A DNA stretch of 64,000 nt from Nonomuraea muscovyensis (lineage in GTDB: Bacteria > Actinomycetota > Actinomycetes > Streptosporangiales > Streptosporangiaceae). The stretch covers positions 2,046,001-2,110,000 of the forward strand of contig NZ_JACHJB010000001.1 of the NCBI RefSeq assembly GCF_014207745.1, given 5' to 3'. A program made the position numbers and the translations under genes. Below are positions 52,443 through 60,678 of this stretch, piece by piece. Position 1 is the stretch's first letter. Each line of letters begins with the position of its first letter. The notes beneath the pieces were generated by a model. It worked only from the letters and a program-made list of their open reading frames with translations. It did no database searches and had not been told where the DNA came from.

Positions 52443-52946
52443 GGGTCGGGCAGAACTCTCGGGGAGTTCCCCTCACCCGATGGCAGGCTGGTCGAGTACA
52501 CCGCGCTCACCCGGGACAGAACCCCCGGAAGCTATCTCGCGGCCACAGTGACCCGCCGGCGAACCACCCAACCGCGACCCGGCCCCCACGGGGCCAGATC
52601 CAGGATCTACCGGCTCACGATGGACGAGAAGGCAGCCGTCGACGTCCAGGGCTCCGTCTCGGAGGAGATGAACGGGGTCGTTCGCAGCATCGCCGGGTCG
52701 CCGGCGGGCGAGATCGCCTACGCGCGGACGACCGCCGACAAGAAGGGCACCTTCCGCTCTTTCGCCGGAGTCCTCAGCACCGCCGGCGAATGGCCGGCCG
52801 AGGATCCGTACCGCCTGTACTGGAGCGACGAGAACACCCTCGTCTTCATGACCCTCCCGCCACCGGCACCCGCCAGGATCTCGCCCTCCCCCCAAAAGGT
52901 CGTCTGGCAGGGCAGCGACGAACTGATCGAAGAGATCACCTGGTAG
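52443..52946 (+). pseudogene. C-terminal part of a beta-propeller-like protein, probably truncated
   Basis: The frame encodes FPSPDGRLVEYTAL, RIYRLTMDEKAAVDVQG and YRLYWSDENTLVFMTL, WD40/TolB-like blades, ending SDELIEEITW. No credible start codon with a ribosome-binding site is found at its 5' end; GTG 52548 and ATG 52620 are the only internal possibilities. It looks like the 3' part of a longer gene whose beginning was lost. Confidence 0.5.
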
Positions 52947-53009
52947 CACCGTCGGCAGCGGGGGCTCCGCTGAGCATCCTGTCCGGCTCGGACGATCCGT
53001 TCGGCGCGA

Positions 53010-54059
53010 TCACGTCTGAGGCTGGGCCTCCGTCACCCGGTCGCGCACCACCGCAGCGCCCAGCAAGCGGTCGTGCAGAACCCGGCCTTCCCCATCGAGG
53101 AGCATCCACAACCCGTCCACCAGGACGAACCACAGCCCGACGCCGGGGACGAGGGCGACCAGGGGGAAGGCCAACGTGCGAAGAGCCGCCTTCCCCGCCC
53201 CCAGTCGTCCACCCGTCCGCGCGTCGATGACGCGAATGCCCAGCAGGCGCTTGCCGAGAGTCCGCCCCCACACGGCGTGCTGCACCCAGCAGTACACGTA
53301 CAGGCCGATCACGACGGCCAGGTCCGCGGGCCGCACACTGCCCCGGAACAGGTATGTGTCAGCCCGCTCCAGAAGTCCGGCCCCCATGGCGATCTTGAAG
53401 TTCATGCCGATCAGGGGCCATGCCGGCCCTCCGACGGCACCGAGGACCACACCGATGATCAGGTAGTCGACCAGGGCCGCCGCCGGCCGCCGCCACACCG
53501 TCCCGGCCGGTGACCCGTCCGGCTCGCCGGCGGCGACGGACCGCATCTCGCGCGACGCGGCGAGCACCAGCGCCGCGGCCGCCAGGAGGAACAGCTGAGT
53601 GATCCCCCAGCCACCGGCCACCCCCTTGAACCAGTCGGCGCTGAGCAGGGGGATCGCCTCACGGCAGATCCCTCGATCGCCGTACAGCGAGGCGAGAGGT
53701 TCGACCACCGCGATCAGGACGAGGACTCCTGCCACCCGCCGGCCTGTCACCCCGGGATCCCTGCGGCCGAGGCAGGCGACCAGACCGAGGAGGACCACAA
53801 AGGCCGCAACCCCCCACTCCGTCGTGAGCTCCTCGACGGCTTCGAGATCGCGGCGCAGCGGGGCAAGCGGCGACAGCGTCGATCCACTGCCGAACTGACA
53901 CACGTACCCGTAGACCTCGCCGGACTCCCCATGGGTCTGGACGAGTTCCTCGGCTACGCGGCGCTCTCGCCACAGTTCCCACGTCGGGAAGGCTGCGACG
54001 GCCACAGCCGCCACCCATGCCGCCGGTGCTGACCGCGAGAACCGGGAGGACAGCGGCAA
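53010..54059 (-). CDS. RDD family membrane protein
   Basis: A 349-residue protein with five to six helices and a C-terminal RDD domain (~200-345): the segment RRPAAALVDYLIIGVVLGAV carries the Arg/Asp motif and WGRTLGKRLLGIRVIDARTG the second half. Residues ~35-75 form a hydrophilic domain with two Cys (YVCQFG and later GDRGICREA). RDD proteins are proposed transporters. Start TTG 54059 is supported by AAAGGAG just upstream; no ATG gives a similar N-terminus. Confidence 0.8.
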   Translation of the reverse strand: MPLSSRFSRSAPAAWVAAVAVAAFPTWELWRERRVAEELVQTHGESGEVYGYVCQFGSGSTLSPLAPLRRDLEAVEELTTEWGVAAFVVLLGLVACLGRRDPGVTGRRVAGVLVLIAVVEPLASLYGDRGICREAIPLLSADWFKGVAGGWGITQLFLLAAAALVLAASREMRSVAAGEPDGSPAGTVWRRPAAALVDYLIIGVVLGAVGGPAWPLIGMNFKIAMGAGLLERADTYLFRGSVRPADLAVVIGLYVYCWVQHAVWGRTLGKRLLGIRVIDARTGGRLGAGKAALRTLAFPLVALVPGVGLWFVLVDGLWMLLDGEGRVLHDRLLGAAVVRDRVTEAQPQT

Positions 54060-54270
54060 GATGCTCCTTTCGCCCTGGGGAGCGACACCCTACCGATGCT
54101 CCGACGGAGCAGTAGAGACGCGACCGCCCGCCCGGTGTCTTCCCAGGGAGCCCCGCGATCACAGATCCGGTTCGTCTGCGGATCCCCCACGAGACCTGAG
54201 GAAATGCCGTGCGGGGAACCGGGCGGCATTCATCGGTCTTCCGGCAGGCGCCGAAGCACGAGACGGAGTG

Positions 54271-55077
54271 TCACATCAACACGACACCAACGTCGCGCTC
54301 CGCGAGGATCGTCTGGATGATGTCGAAACAGGGTTGAGCGTCGTCGTTCACCTGCTCCAAGGTTCGTGTCAGGGACCGCCGCGCGATGTGGGACTCGTTC
54401 CAGATCAGCGTGAACGGCGCCCTCGCTCCGAAGCGACCCCCCAGACAGTCGTCCAGCGCGTCGAGATTCCAGCCGAAGTAGCCGCCCGGCCCGTTGATGG
54501 CCTCGCCCATCGCAAGGTAGAAGGCGGCCTCATCGGTGACATGGGTTCCATCGAGGTGGTAGACGCTTCCCGGCGGGTGATCGACTCGTCCTGCCCGCCA
54601 GAAGCTGCTGCGGCCGACGATGGTCAACCATTCCCGCCTGTCCTGCGGACCGTACGCGGCCCACTGGTTCGGCCGGTCAGGCCGGGCTGTGCGCCAACGT
54701 TCCCAGACGTGCCTCGCGCCGGCCGGCGGACTGTCGAACCCCCACAGAGCGACGATGTCCACCCGCTCAGGATCGAGTCTGGAGGGTCGCCAGTCGACGA
54801 TCCGACTCACCCAGAAGTCCGCGAGCGGCTCTCCTGCCGCGTCCAGCATCCGAAGCCCTTCGAGGCCCACGGGGTTTCGCCGGCAACAGCGCTCGGAACC
54901 CTCCAGATAGGCGCGCAACCGCTGAGCGGGAAGGCATCCCAGGATCTCGATCGTCACGGGCTGCTCGCTCTCAGCGGGCTCGACGAAGAAGCCCTCGGCA
55001 TCGAGGCAGGCACCGAGAACCTGATCATCCTCATTGATCAGAAGGAACTTCGGTTGAACGGTGTCCATGCGCTCCAT
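54271..55077 (-). CDS. Barstar-domain protein with N-terminal extension
   Basis: A 268-residue protein. The C-terminal ~90 residues (TVTDEAAFYLAMGEAI-like segment, GPGGYFGWNLDALDDCLGG, FTLIWNESHIARRSL, DIIQTILAERDVGVVLM) form a barstar fold, known for inhibiting barnase-type RNases. The N-terminal ~175 residues (KFLLINEDDQVLGACLDAEG; LWGFDSPPAGARHVWERWR) are a separate domain found with this type of long barstar protein. No barnase or polymorphic-toxin gene is present. ATG 55077 follows AGGGGTGAGG; ATG 55068 is also possible. Confidence 0.85.
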   Translation of the reverse strand: MERMDTVQPKFLLINEDDQVLGACLDAEGFFVEPAESEQPVTIEILGCLPAQRLRAYLEGSERCCRRNPVGLEGLRMLDAAGEPLADFWVSRIVDWRPSRLDPERVDIVALWGFDSPPAGARHVWERWRTARPDRPNQWAAYGPQDRREWLTIVGRSSFWRAGRVDHPPGSVYHLDGTHVTDEAAFYLAMGEAINGPGGYFGWNLDALDDCLGGRFGARAPFTLIWNESHIARRSLTRTLEQVNDDAQPCFDIIQTILAERDVGVVLM

Positions 55078-55183
55078 CCTCACCCCTGCGACGGCCGCAC
55101 CGTCGGTGTCGCGATCACCACGTCCACAGACGCCCGGCCAGATGCGCGCTACCAGGCGGGAACCTCGCGCTCCTGGCGACGAC

Positions 55184-55890
55184 TCAGCGGCCGGCGGCAA
55201 GGTGTTGCATCGCGTAGGAGCGCCAGGGCCGCCACTGGTCGGCTTTCTCGGCGGGGATGCCCGGGAGGAGCACGTCGGGGTCGCGGACGGCTCGCATCCG
55301 GATCAGTGCTGCCGCTTTCTTCGGTGATGCCCGGAAGGTCGTGGACCTGCTTGGTCACGTGCTCGTGGTCGGCGTCCAGGTCGAGGTCGAACGCCTCGAT
55401 GCGCGGGATCGTGTGGGTGACCCGGCCCACCGGTATGGCCGGCGGCTGGCGCGGCTGCGGCCGGCGGCCCCAGGTGCCGGTCGATGGCCTCCTGGCCGGC
55501 GTCCAGGTCCAAGAGGCGGCGGCGCCTGCTCACGGCGGCGGTCAGGTCGCGTAGGTCGTCGAGCCGCAGCTCGCAGCCCACGTACTTGGCGCCAGGCATC
55601 TCACTCAGGGCAACGACCCCGGTCCCATGCGGAAGGACGAGGGAGCGGCGGTGGATTCCTTCCGCGTACTTCTCGGCGCCGAGGGTGGCTTCCGCGCCCA
55701 GGCTGCCGAGCATCGCCGCCACGTCCATGGGCGGCCGATAGGGCAGGCGAAGGCTGATGGCGCCCGGCACGGCCGGTCCGGCCTGGCGACGCAGTTGGGA
55801 CGGTGTGATGCCGTGGAGCGGGCGCGCATCGTGTCGTTGAACTGGCGCACGCTGCCGAACCCTCCGTCAGGCAGGAGGAAAAACGTTCCG
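55184..55890 (-). pseudogene. ada-alkA (methylated-DNA repair) pseudogene
   Basis: Three out-of-frame pieces on the minus strand give an Ada/AlkA fusion. GGFGSVRQFNDTMRA (~55845) is the end of the Ada AraC-type HTH; after a frameshift GITPSQLRRQAG and then ISLRLPYRPPMDVAAMLGSL start the AlkA_N domain, which continues intact to RLLDLDAGQEAIDRHLG; finally VRDPDVLLPGIP and WRPWRSYAMQHLA with a stop at 55184 are the AlkA C-terminus. The central glycosylase domain is deleted. The gene cannot be functional. Confidence 0.8.
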
Positions 55891-55928
55891 CGGTCGCCGC
55901 TGGTGCCGTCCGCGCCAGGCCGTGTTGG

Positions 55929-56636
55929 ATGGTGACCGTGCAGGTGAAGATCATCGTCCAGCGGGTACGGCTGGGGGCCGAGGAGTTCCGGGTGATCCGC
56001 CCGGCCAAACCCCTGACCAATGGGGGGCTCTACGACGACGGCAATCAGTACAACATGTATGTGAACCGGATGGACGGCCGGCGAATCGGCACGCTGTGGC
56101 TGCTCGCCGCACGATCCCCACGGTCACTGGTGTACCTGCCGATGCGCGTAGGCCCGCCCGCCCCGGGGATCAATCCCGACTGGGACAAGGAGGAGAGGTA
56201 CCCAGACCGGCCGCTTGACCTCGTGCTGGTCCACCACTCGTTACAGGTCCCGCCGTCACGCTGGAAACAGATGCGGGAGCGGATCACCACGGGGAGCCCA
56301 ACCCATGAGGTGCGGACCGCGAGCGTGCCGGACACCGACCTGCCCGCCGACGAGGAGATCGACTACCGGGCCCTGAACTACCAGGAGAACAGGGACGTGT
56401 TCCACCAGCGCGTCCACGCCGAGACACTGTTTCTGACCGGCAGTGCTGCGGCGTTCCGGGAGCCGGCCCGCCACTTCTTCGCCGTGGCGAAGGAGGGGCC
56501 GTCCGCTGCCGTGACCTCGCTGTACATCTCAGGCGCCTGCCACTATCACGTCTGCCGGCTGTTCTACTGGCCGCATCTGGATCCGGGCGGTGGACAGGAC
56601 ATCCACGTGGAGTACTGCCCGCCCTGGACGAAGTGA
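55929..56636 (+). CDS. Hypothetical protein, 235 residues
   Basis: An open frame with less extreme codon GC than the core genes. It starts MVTVQVKIIVQRVRLGAEEF and contains NRMDGRRIGTLWLLAARSPR, HHSLQVPPSRWKQMRERIT and a Cys/His-rich tail (GACHYHVCRLFYWPHLDPGG). No family is recognised. Start could be ATG 55929 or GTG 55938 (TTGGAT lies 7 nt before the latter). Its stop overlaps a GTG of the next short ORF. It lies in a block of barstar, DUF3885 and broken genes. Confidence 0.65.
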   Translation: MVTVQVKIIVQRVRLGAEEFRVIRPAKPLTNGGLYDDGNQYNMYVNRMDGRRIGTLWLLAARSPRSLVYLPMRVGPPAPGINPDWDKEERYPDRPLDLVLVHHSLQVPPSRWKQMRERITTGSPTHEVRTASVPDTDLPADEEIDYRALNYQENRDVFHQRVHAETLFLTGSAAAFREPARHFFAVAKEGPSAAVTSLYISGACHYHVCRLFYWPHLDPGGGQDIHVEYCPPWTK

Positions 56637-56956
56637 CGAAGCCTGCTGTGGGATCAGGCGAGATCTCCGGCGTGCCCCGAACGATGATCGTCTGGGCGTC
56701 TGCGGCGGCGACAGCCACCACTCCAACCCTGTGGAAACGCATAGCCGGCATCGCGGCCGCAGCGGCTCTTCTGCCCTTCATACTGCTCGACATCGTGACG
56801 TACACCAGCCTGGAGAGAGACGCCTCCGGACTGCTTTTCGCCGGTTCGGTGCGCCGGCGCCTGCTTCTCGCGGCCATATCCTCGTCGCATCGACCGCTTG
56901 GCACCCCCGGTGACGGCTCTCCTGGGCCGGCACCGTCCACCTGGCGCGGAGCATGA
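56633..56956 (+). CDS. Possible small membrane protein, uncertain
   Basis: GTG 56633 overlaps the previous stop and opens a 107-codon frame with one plausible helix (KRIAGIAAAAALLPFILLDI). The C-terminal half is Ser/Pro/Arg-rich and looks random. It may be a truncated gene or chance. Confidence 0.3.
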   Translation: MTKPAVGSGEISGVPRTMIVWASAAATATTPTLWKRIAGIAAAAALLPFILLDIVTYTSLERDASGLLFAGSVRRRLLLAAISSSHRPLGTPGDGSPGPAPSTWRGA

Positions 56957-57206
56957 TCCGCGGACGGTTGAAAGGCATGATCTCCAGACGGACGAGGGAT
57001 CTCACCGTCCGGCATCTACGCCCGGAGCACTCCATGACGAGTGAGAACGTGATCGTCCACAGGTGTTCGCGACCTTCCGTCAGCCCAGCTCACACATCAC
57101 CGTGACGGGGTTGTCCATCCACGAGCGTCCATGATCGTCCAAGGCCGTCGTTGGCATCCGCGTTAGCAAGATCGTGTGCATGCATCACGGGCCTACGCTG
57201 GGACGC
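56957..57206. other. 250-bp noncoding region
   Basis: No gene is seen. It contains short related units (GATCGTCCA at ~57051 and ~57133, and GAGCGTCCATGATCGTCCA) and, at its right end, the -10 of the DUF3885 gene. Confidence 0.4.
57194..57206 (+). promoter_or_regulatory. Leaderless-type -10 of the DUF3885 gene
   Basis: TACGCT (57194-57199) is exactly 7 nt before ATG 57207; no Shine-Dalgarno sequence is present. Confidence 0.5.
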
Positions 57207-57809
57207 ATGCCCGCACACGAACTACCGGACCCGGCTTTGCCCGAACTGTCCACCCTGTGGCGATCCCACTGGCCGGACTGCCCGCCCATCGGTCACGAGC
57301 TGCGTTTCTACCCGGATTGTCGGGTGCGCTTCCACAGCTTGCCGGGCTCCAGGCGCTACGCGGAGACGGAGGCCGAGTATCGGACGATACTTCACCGCCA
57401 CAACACCGTCCTGACCGAGATGTTCGGCGGCCAGGAGGTCTACGTCACCACGGTCACCTACGTCATGGACGAAGGCTTCACCGACCTGACGCCTTTCGAC
57501 GCGCACGCCCTCAACTCCGGCTCGCGTCCATGGACCAGGGTACGTGAGGACGACGAACTCGAACCCGGCTGCACCATGCATGTGCACGTCGGCCGTCAGC
57601 AGTGGAACCCGGGCATCGTGGACCCCCTGCTGCGAGCGGTCGCCGACGACCTGTGCCACGGCGTCATCATCATGGACACGGGCCTACGCCGCGCCTATCA
57701 CCCCTACGACGGCGGCGCCGACGTCATCATGGCCAACACTGACGAACGCGACCAGCTCAAGGCCGCCCACACCGACTGGCTCCCAAGCGACCGACATGGG
57801 CGTGAGTGA
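57207..57809 (+). CDS. DUF3885 domain protein
   Basis: A 200-residue soluble protein: CPPIGHELRFYPDCRVRFHS and SRRYAETEAEYRTILHRHNT are the conserved DUF3885 head, and GVIIMDTGLRRAYHPYDGG the tail that usually closes the domain. The biochemical role is unknown; such proteins are often found in immunity or accessory clusters. ATG 57207 is chosen from the -10 spacing; ATG 57174 is in frame. Confidence 0.8.
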   Translation: MPAHELPDPALPELSTLWRSHWPDCPPIGHELRFYPDCRVRFHSLPGSRRYAETEAEYRTILHRHNTVLTEMFGGQEVYVTTVTYVMDEGFTDLTPFDAHALNSGSRPWTRVREDDELEPGCTMHVHVGRQQWNPGIVDPLLRAVADDLCHGVIIMDTGLRRAYHPYDGGADVIMANTDERDQLKAAHTDWLPSDRHGRE

Positions 57810-57833
57810 GTCCGCCCCCACTCCTACGACAGT

Positions 57834-58314
57834 TCAAGCACGGGCTTGAGGCTTTCCCTGATCTTTCAACCACGCCGTCCACTGGCTCTTCTTCGGCTTC
57901 GGGAGGTGCGCCGCCGATCGCCTGGCCAGCACGGCATATCGCACGTCCTCGCAGCGATGCTCACGCCGTACGGCCAGGCAAACCAGACGCGCGAGTTGAT
58001 CGACCACCTCGGCCGGCAGATACGGCAAGGCCATGGTCAGGCCATGCAGGGCACCACCCTTCACCCCCCCAACTCCTGGCGGCGGCCGTCCACTCCTCTG
58101 GATAACGGGACTCCCACTCCAGGTTGAGCAGGAGGTACTTGAGCCCACCCCCCTGGGCGTAGGCCTCGACGGGGACGTACTCCAAGAACGCTTCAGGGAG
58201 TCTTCTGTCCTGCTCGGCACCCCATCGGGACAGCGCCTCGGCACCTGCCGGTCCCTCGTCCTGCCATACCTCGTTGCGGTGGCCGTGGCCCCGACGCAGC
58301 ACCTGACGAAACAC
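57834..58314 (-). pseudogene. Hypothetical protein gene split by a frameshift in a G7 run
   Basis: From ATG 58314 the frame reads MFRQVLRRGHGHRNEVWQ to LKYLLLNLEWESRYPEEW and then hits seven consecutive C on the plus strand (58064-58070). Continuing in the other frame gives GGALHGLTMALPYLPAEV, then RREHRCEDVRYAVLARRS and a stop at 57834. Removing one G would give a single ~160-residue protein. No family is recognised. Either a true frameshift, slippage, or a sequencing error. Confidence 0.55.
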
Positions 58315-58334
58315 GCTCTGCGACCGCCCTTTTC

Positions 58335-58476
58335 AGCGCGCGGCGACAACCGCACGCGGGTCGACGACGCGGTGCGCGGTGGCTCCACCATCGCCCGCGC
58401 TGACCTCGCCGACGCCGTGCTCCGTGGCCTGCCCGACTCAGGAACCCGCAGCCACACCGTCGACGTGGCCCACTGA
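58335..58476 (+). pseudogene. NAD(P)-binding oxidoreductase, C-terminal fragment
   Basis: The plus strand reads DNRTRVDDAVRGGSTIARAD and LADAVLRGLPDSGTRSHTVD before a TGA at 58476. 'GSTIARADLADAVL' is the typical closing motif of NmrA/SDR-a5-like NAD(P)-binding proteins. The first ~150 residues are absent. Confidence 0.5.
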
Positions 58477-58794
58477 TCAGCGTGGACGGCTGAGGGCTGC
58501 CTCGGCCAGATCCGTCCACTTCTCGGCCGAGGAGTGGGGCACGACCACCCAGTCCTTGACCACCCGGCCCTGCCCCGAGGGGTCGAACAGAGACGCCCCG
58601 GGCAGCTTGAGCGCGGCCGTGTGCTCGGGGGTATCCCTGACCAGCCGGAACACCATCGCACCGTCGCGCTGCAGGCTCGCGAACACCTTCCCCACCTGAT
58701 CCTTGAGCGCGGGACTCCCCATCATCCTGGAGATCCGTACACCCAGCTCGGCCAGCTCGGCGCCGACCTGCTTGAAATCCTCTTCTGCGCTCAT
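58477..58794 (-). CDS. Hypothetical protein, 105 residues
   Basis: A compact alpha/beta protein: FKQVGAELAELGVRISRMMG, KVFASLQRDGAMVFRLVRDT, GASLFDPSGQGRVVKDWVVV and a C-terminal helix. The layout is reminiscent of TfoX-N/YjbR-like small domains, but I cannot assign it firmly. The start is 2 bp after the stop of an upstream fragment on the same strand, so it may have been a second gene in an operon. Confidence 0.7.
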   Translation of the reverse strand: MSAEEDFKQVGAELAELGVRISRMMGSPALKDQVGKVFASLQRDGAMVFRLVRDTPEHTAALKLPGASLFDPSGQGRVVKDWVVVPHSSAEKWTDLAEAALSRPR

Positions 58795-58796
58795 CG

Positions 58797-58982
58797 TCAG
58801 TTGGTCCCAAACTCCATGGCCGCGTGGTCGAGCAGCTCGTCGTGGTCGGGGCTCTTCCCGCGTGACGCGATCGCCTCGGCCCCGCCTTCCGGCAGCACGG
58901 CGATCAGGCTAGTTGTCCAGACGGCACCGATCAAGGCCGGATGGGGGTGGCGACCATGCCGAGTCCCGCCGCCGATCCTCGA
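58797..58982 (-). pseudogene. C-terminal fragment of an upstream operon gene
   Basis: An open stretch of ~61 codons without a start (upstream in-frame TAG at about 58983) encodes IGAVWTTSLIAVLPEGGAEA and KSPDHDELLDHAAMEFGTN, ending 2 bp before the next start. Codon use looks coding; the identity is unknown. Confidence 0.4.
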
Positions 58983-59094
58983 CTATGCGCGATAGATCAC
59001 CATCAGCGCCGACCAGGGCAAACGTGAAGATCAGAAGCTAGTAGACAAGCTAGGGACACTGCACCAAACGAAAGCCTCTGACAAGGGGACAGTG

Positions 59095-59214
59095 ATGGGA
59101 CTCTCAGCCATCGCCGAGCGAGCCCACAACGCCAGCTACGGCCTCTTGCTGGTGACTTGGAATCTGATGGCGAAATACCCGAATGATCACCCTGAGGCGA
59201 ACCAGTCAAGGTGA
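59095..59214 (+). CDS. 39-residue small protein
   Basis: ATG 59095 encodes MGLSAIAERAHNASYGLLLV and TWNLMAKYPNDHPEANQSR. An AAGGGG ribosome-binding site lies 6 nt upstream and the stop overlaps the next start (GTGA), both signs of a real gene. No family is recognised. Confidence 0.45.
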   Translation: MGLSAIAERAHNASYGLLLVTWNLMAKYPNDHPEANQSR

Positions 59215-59495
59215 GCCGGAAGCTGATGGAGGCGATCCGATCCGAGCTCGACGATCTGAAGTGCGTCCTTCTTCCTGAGCACTTCGATGCCGTGCGCTCA
59301 ACGGACTTCGCCTACGTACTCACCCAGAACGGACGTGCGAACGCGCTTCGCCACTACCCCATCATGCCTCCCAGCCCTGCAGAGGAATGGTGCTCGGAGC
59401 TTTGCTCGGAACGAACCAGCGACCGCCGCTGTCGTCAGGACAACAAGAACGCCCGTAGCGATCTTCGCTTCGGGACATCTTGGCTGGTCAGATGA
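59211..59495 (+). CDS. 94-residue protein running into the tRNA-Phe repeat, probably truncated
   Basis: GTG 59211 is coupled to the 39-residue ORF. The first ~60 residues (SRKLMEAIRSELDDLKCVLL, HFDAVRSTDFAYVLTQNGRA) look coding; the last part reads through the repeat copy at 59431-59495 (SDLRFGTSWLVR). The original 3' end was probably replaced when the repeat was created. Confidence 0.4.
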   Translation: MSRKLMEAIRSELDDLKCVLLPEHFDAVRSTDFAYVLTQNGRANALRHYPIMPPSPAEEWCSELCSERTSDRRCRQDNKNARSDLRFGTSWLVR

Positions 59496-59543
59496 GGTGG
59501 TCAGGGGCGGGGTCGAACCGCCGACCTTCCGCTTTCCAGGCGG
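59431..59543 (-). repeat. Partial copy of tRNA-Phe 3' half plus downstream flank (att-like, distal)
   Basis: This segment matches 61564-61677. Over 87 aligned bases (59457-59543 versus 61591-61677) I count four differences. It contains the T-arm and acceptor 3' strand of tRNA-Phe and the start of the anticodon arm, with a changed anticodon loop, and no 5' half, so it is not a tRNA gene. It marks the far end of an element inserted at tRNA-Phe. Confidence 0.8.
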
Positions 59544-59785
59544 GACACCGCCCAGCTCGGCTGATCGAAGCCATGGTCAGGCGCATGTGGATGGTGGCGC
59601 AGATGTGCTGGCGCATGGAGACGTTGCTGTCAGCGCTGCTGTCACCTCAGCCAAGGCCACCCGACGCCGGCCACAGCCGGTGAGTGGCAGACATCTCCCG
59701 CAAGAGGGGTAGCGCAGGCAGCGCAAAGCCCCGACGTGCCCTCGAAAACGGGGCGAAATGCTGGGGTTTGTCGACTGGGCGGGTC

Positions 59786-60046
59786 CTACTTCTCGTAGTG
59801 GTATCGACAGGCGGCGATCATGACGGTGTCGTCATTGACGCGGTAGACGAGCCGGTGTTCTGAGGTAATGCGCCGGGACCAGTAGCCGGACCATTCGTAC
59901 TTAAGCGGCTCTGGTTTGCCGATGCCTTCGTTCTCGTTGCGGCCTATGTCGGCGATCAGCTGGTTAATCCGTTTGAGGATACGTCGATCTTCGCGCTGCC
60001 AGAAACAGTAGTCCTCCCAGGCAAGTTCGTCGAAAAGGATCTTCAT
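59786..60046 (-). CDS. yoeB: Txe/YoeB family mRNA interferase toxin
   Basis: An 86-residue RelE-superfamily toxin that cleaves mRNA at the ribosome. The sequence ILFDELAWEDYCFWQREDRR and the C-terminus SEHRLVYRVNDDTVMIAACR, then YHYEK, contain the expected Glu, Arg, His and terminal Tyr residues of YoeB. It overlaps the antitoxin stop by 4 bp. Confidence 0.95.
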   Translation of the reverse strand: MKILFDELAWEDYCFWQREDRRILKRINQLIADIGRNENEGIGKPEPLKYEWSGYWSRRITSEHRLVYRVNDDTVMIAACRYHYEK

Positions 60047-60309
60047 GAATTGGTGTTCTCGTCGGCCAGTTCGCGGACGGCGCCGCCTCCGGCCTCCAGA
60101 CGGGCGACCGCCTCCGACAGTCGCCTGCGGTTGACAGGAGAGGCCATCAGGTAGAGCGTCTCGCGCATCGATTCGTATTCGTGCTGCGACACCAAGACGA
60201 CGCCTTCTCCGCCGGGGCGGGTGATGAGGACTTCTTCCTGGTCGTCGATGACGGCGTCGAGGGTGGCGGCGTAGTTGGCCCGCGATTCGGACATGGTCAT
60301 CACCTTCAT
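60043..60309 (-). CDS. yefM: YefM family antitoxin
   Basis: An 88-residue Phd/YefM antitoxin: MKVMTMSESRANYAATLDAV (DNA-binding N-terminal domain), ITRPGGEGVVLVSQHEYESM and a disordered toxin-binding tail. It neutralises YoeB and represses the operon together with it. ATG 60309 gives the canonical start. Two TGTACA boxes lie just upstream. Confidence 0.95.
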   Translation of the reverse strand: MKVMTMSESRANYAATLDAVIDDQEEVLITRPGGEGVVLVSQHEYESMRETLYLMASPVNRRRLSEAVARLEAGGGAVRELADENTNS

Positions 60310-60317
60310 GCCATGAG

Positions 60318-60335
60318 TGTACAGGATGATGTACA
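60318..60335 (-). promoter_or_regulatory. yefM-yoeB operator
   Basis: Two self-complementary TGTACA hexamers (60318-60323 and 60330-60335) are 12 bp apart centre to centre, the same core and spacing as the operator described for E. coli yefM-yoeB. Confidence 0.8.
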
Positions 60336-60351
60336 TCAAAGGTCCGGATAG

Positions 60352-60573
60352 GGCCCGGGAGTAAACCGCAACGCCGCCGACCTCCGCGAGATGCGCTTCC
60401 ACCACCTCCACCACACCTGCGCGACGCTCCTGCTCAACCTCGGCGTCCCGCCCCAGGTCGTTCGGGACATCGTCGGCCACAGCGACATCGAGGTGATCAT
60501 GACGATCTACGCTCACGCCTCCCTCGACGACAAGCGCACCGCCCTGCGCAAGCTGGGCGATGCCCTCGGATAG
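60352..60573 (+). pseudogene. Tyrosine recombinase (integrase) C-terminal remnant
   Basis: The frame encodes ADLREMRFHHLHHTCATLLL, VVRDIVGHSDIEVIMTIYAH and KRTALRKLGDALG. It is the last ~65 residues of a phage-type integrase with the catalytic His (GHS) and Tyr (IYAH). The box-II HxxR is HHLH, so the catalytic Arg is His. An in-frame stop at 60349 precedes it. It is both truncated and inactivated. Confidence 0.85.
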
Positions 60574-60678
60574 CCAACCGCTTTCACAGCTGGGTCGGCA
60601 CGCTCGGTAGAAGCCACCAACGGTGCCTCACGTATGGCTACGGTGATGAACGTCGCCGTCAGGGTTGCCCGTCGGCAT

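Noticed and set aside
59457..59543. A second tRNA-Phe gene
   Set aside because: Only the 3' half matches; the 5' half, acceptor pairing and anticodon loop are not preserved.
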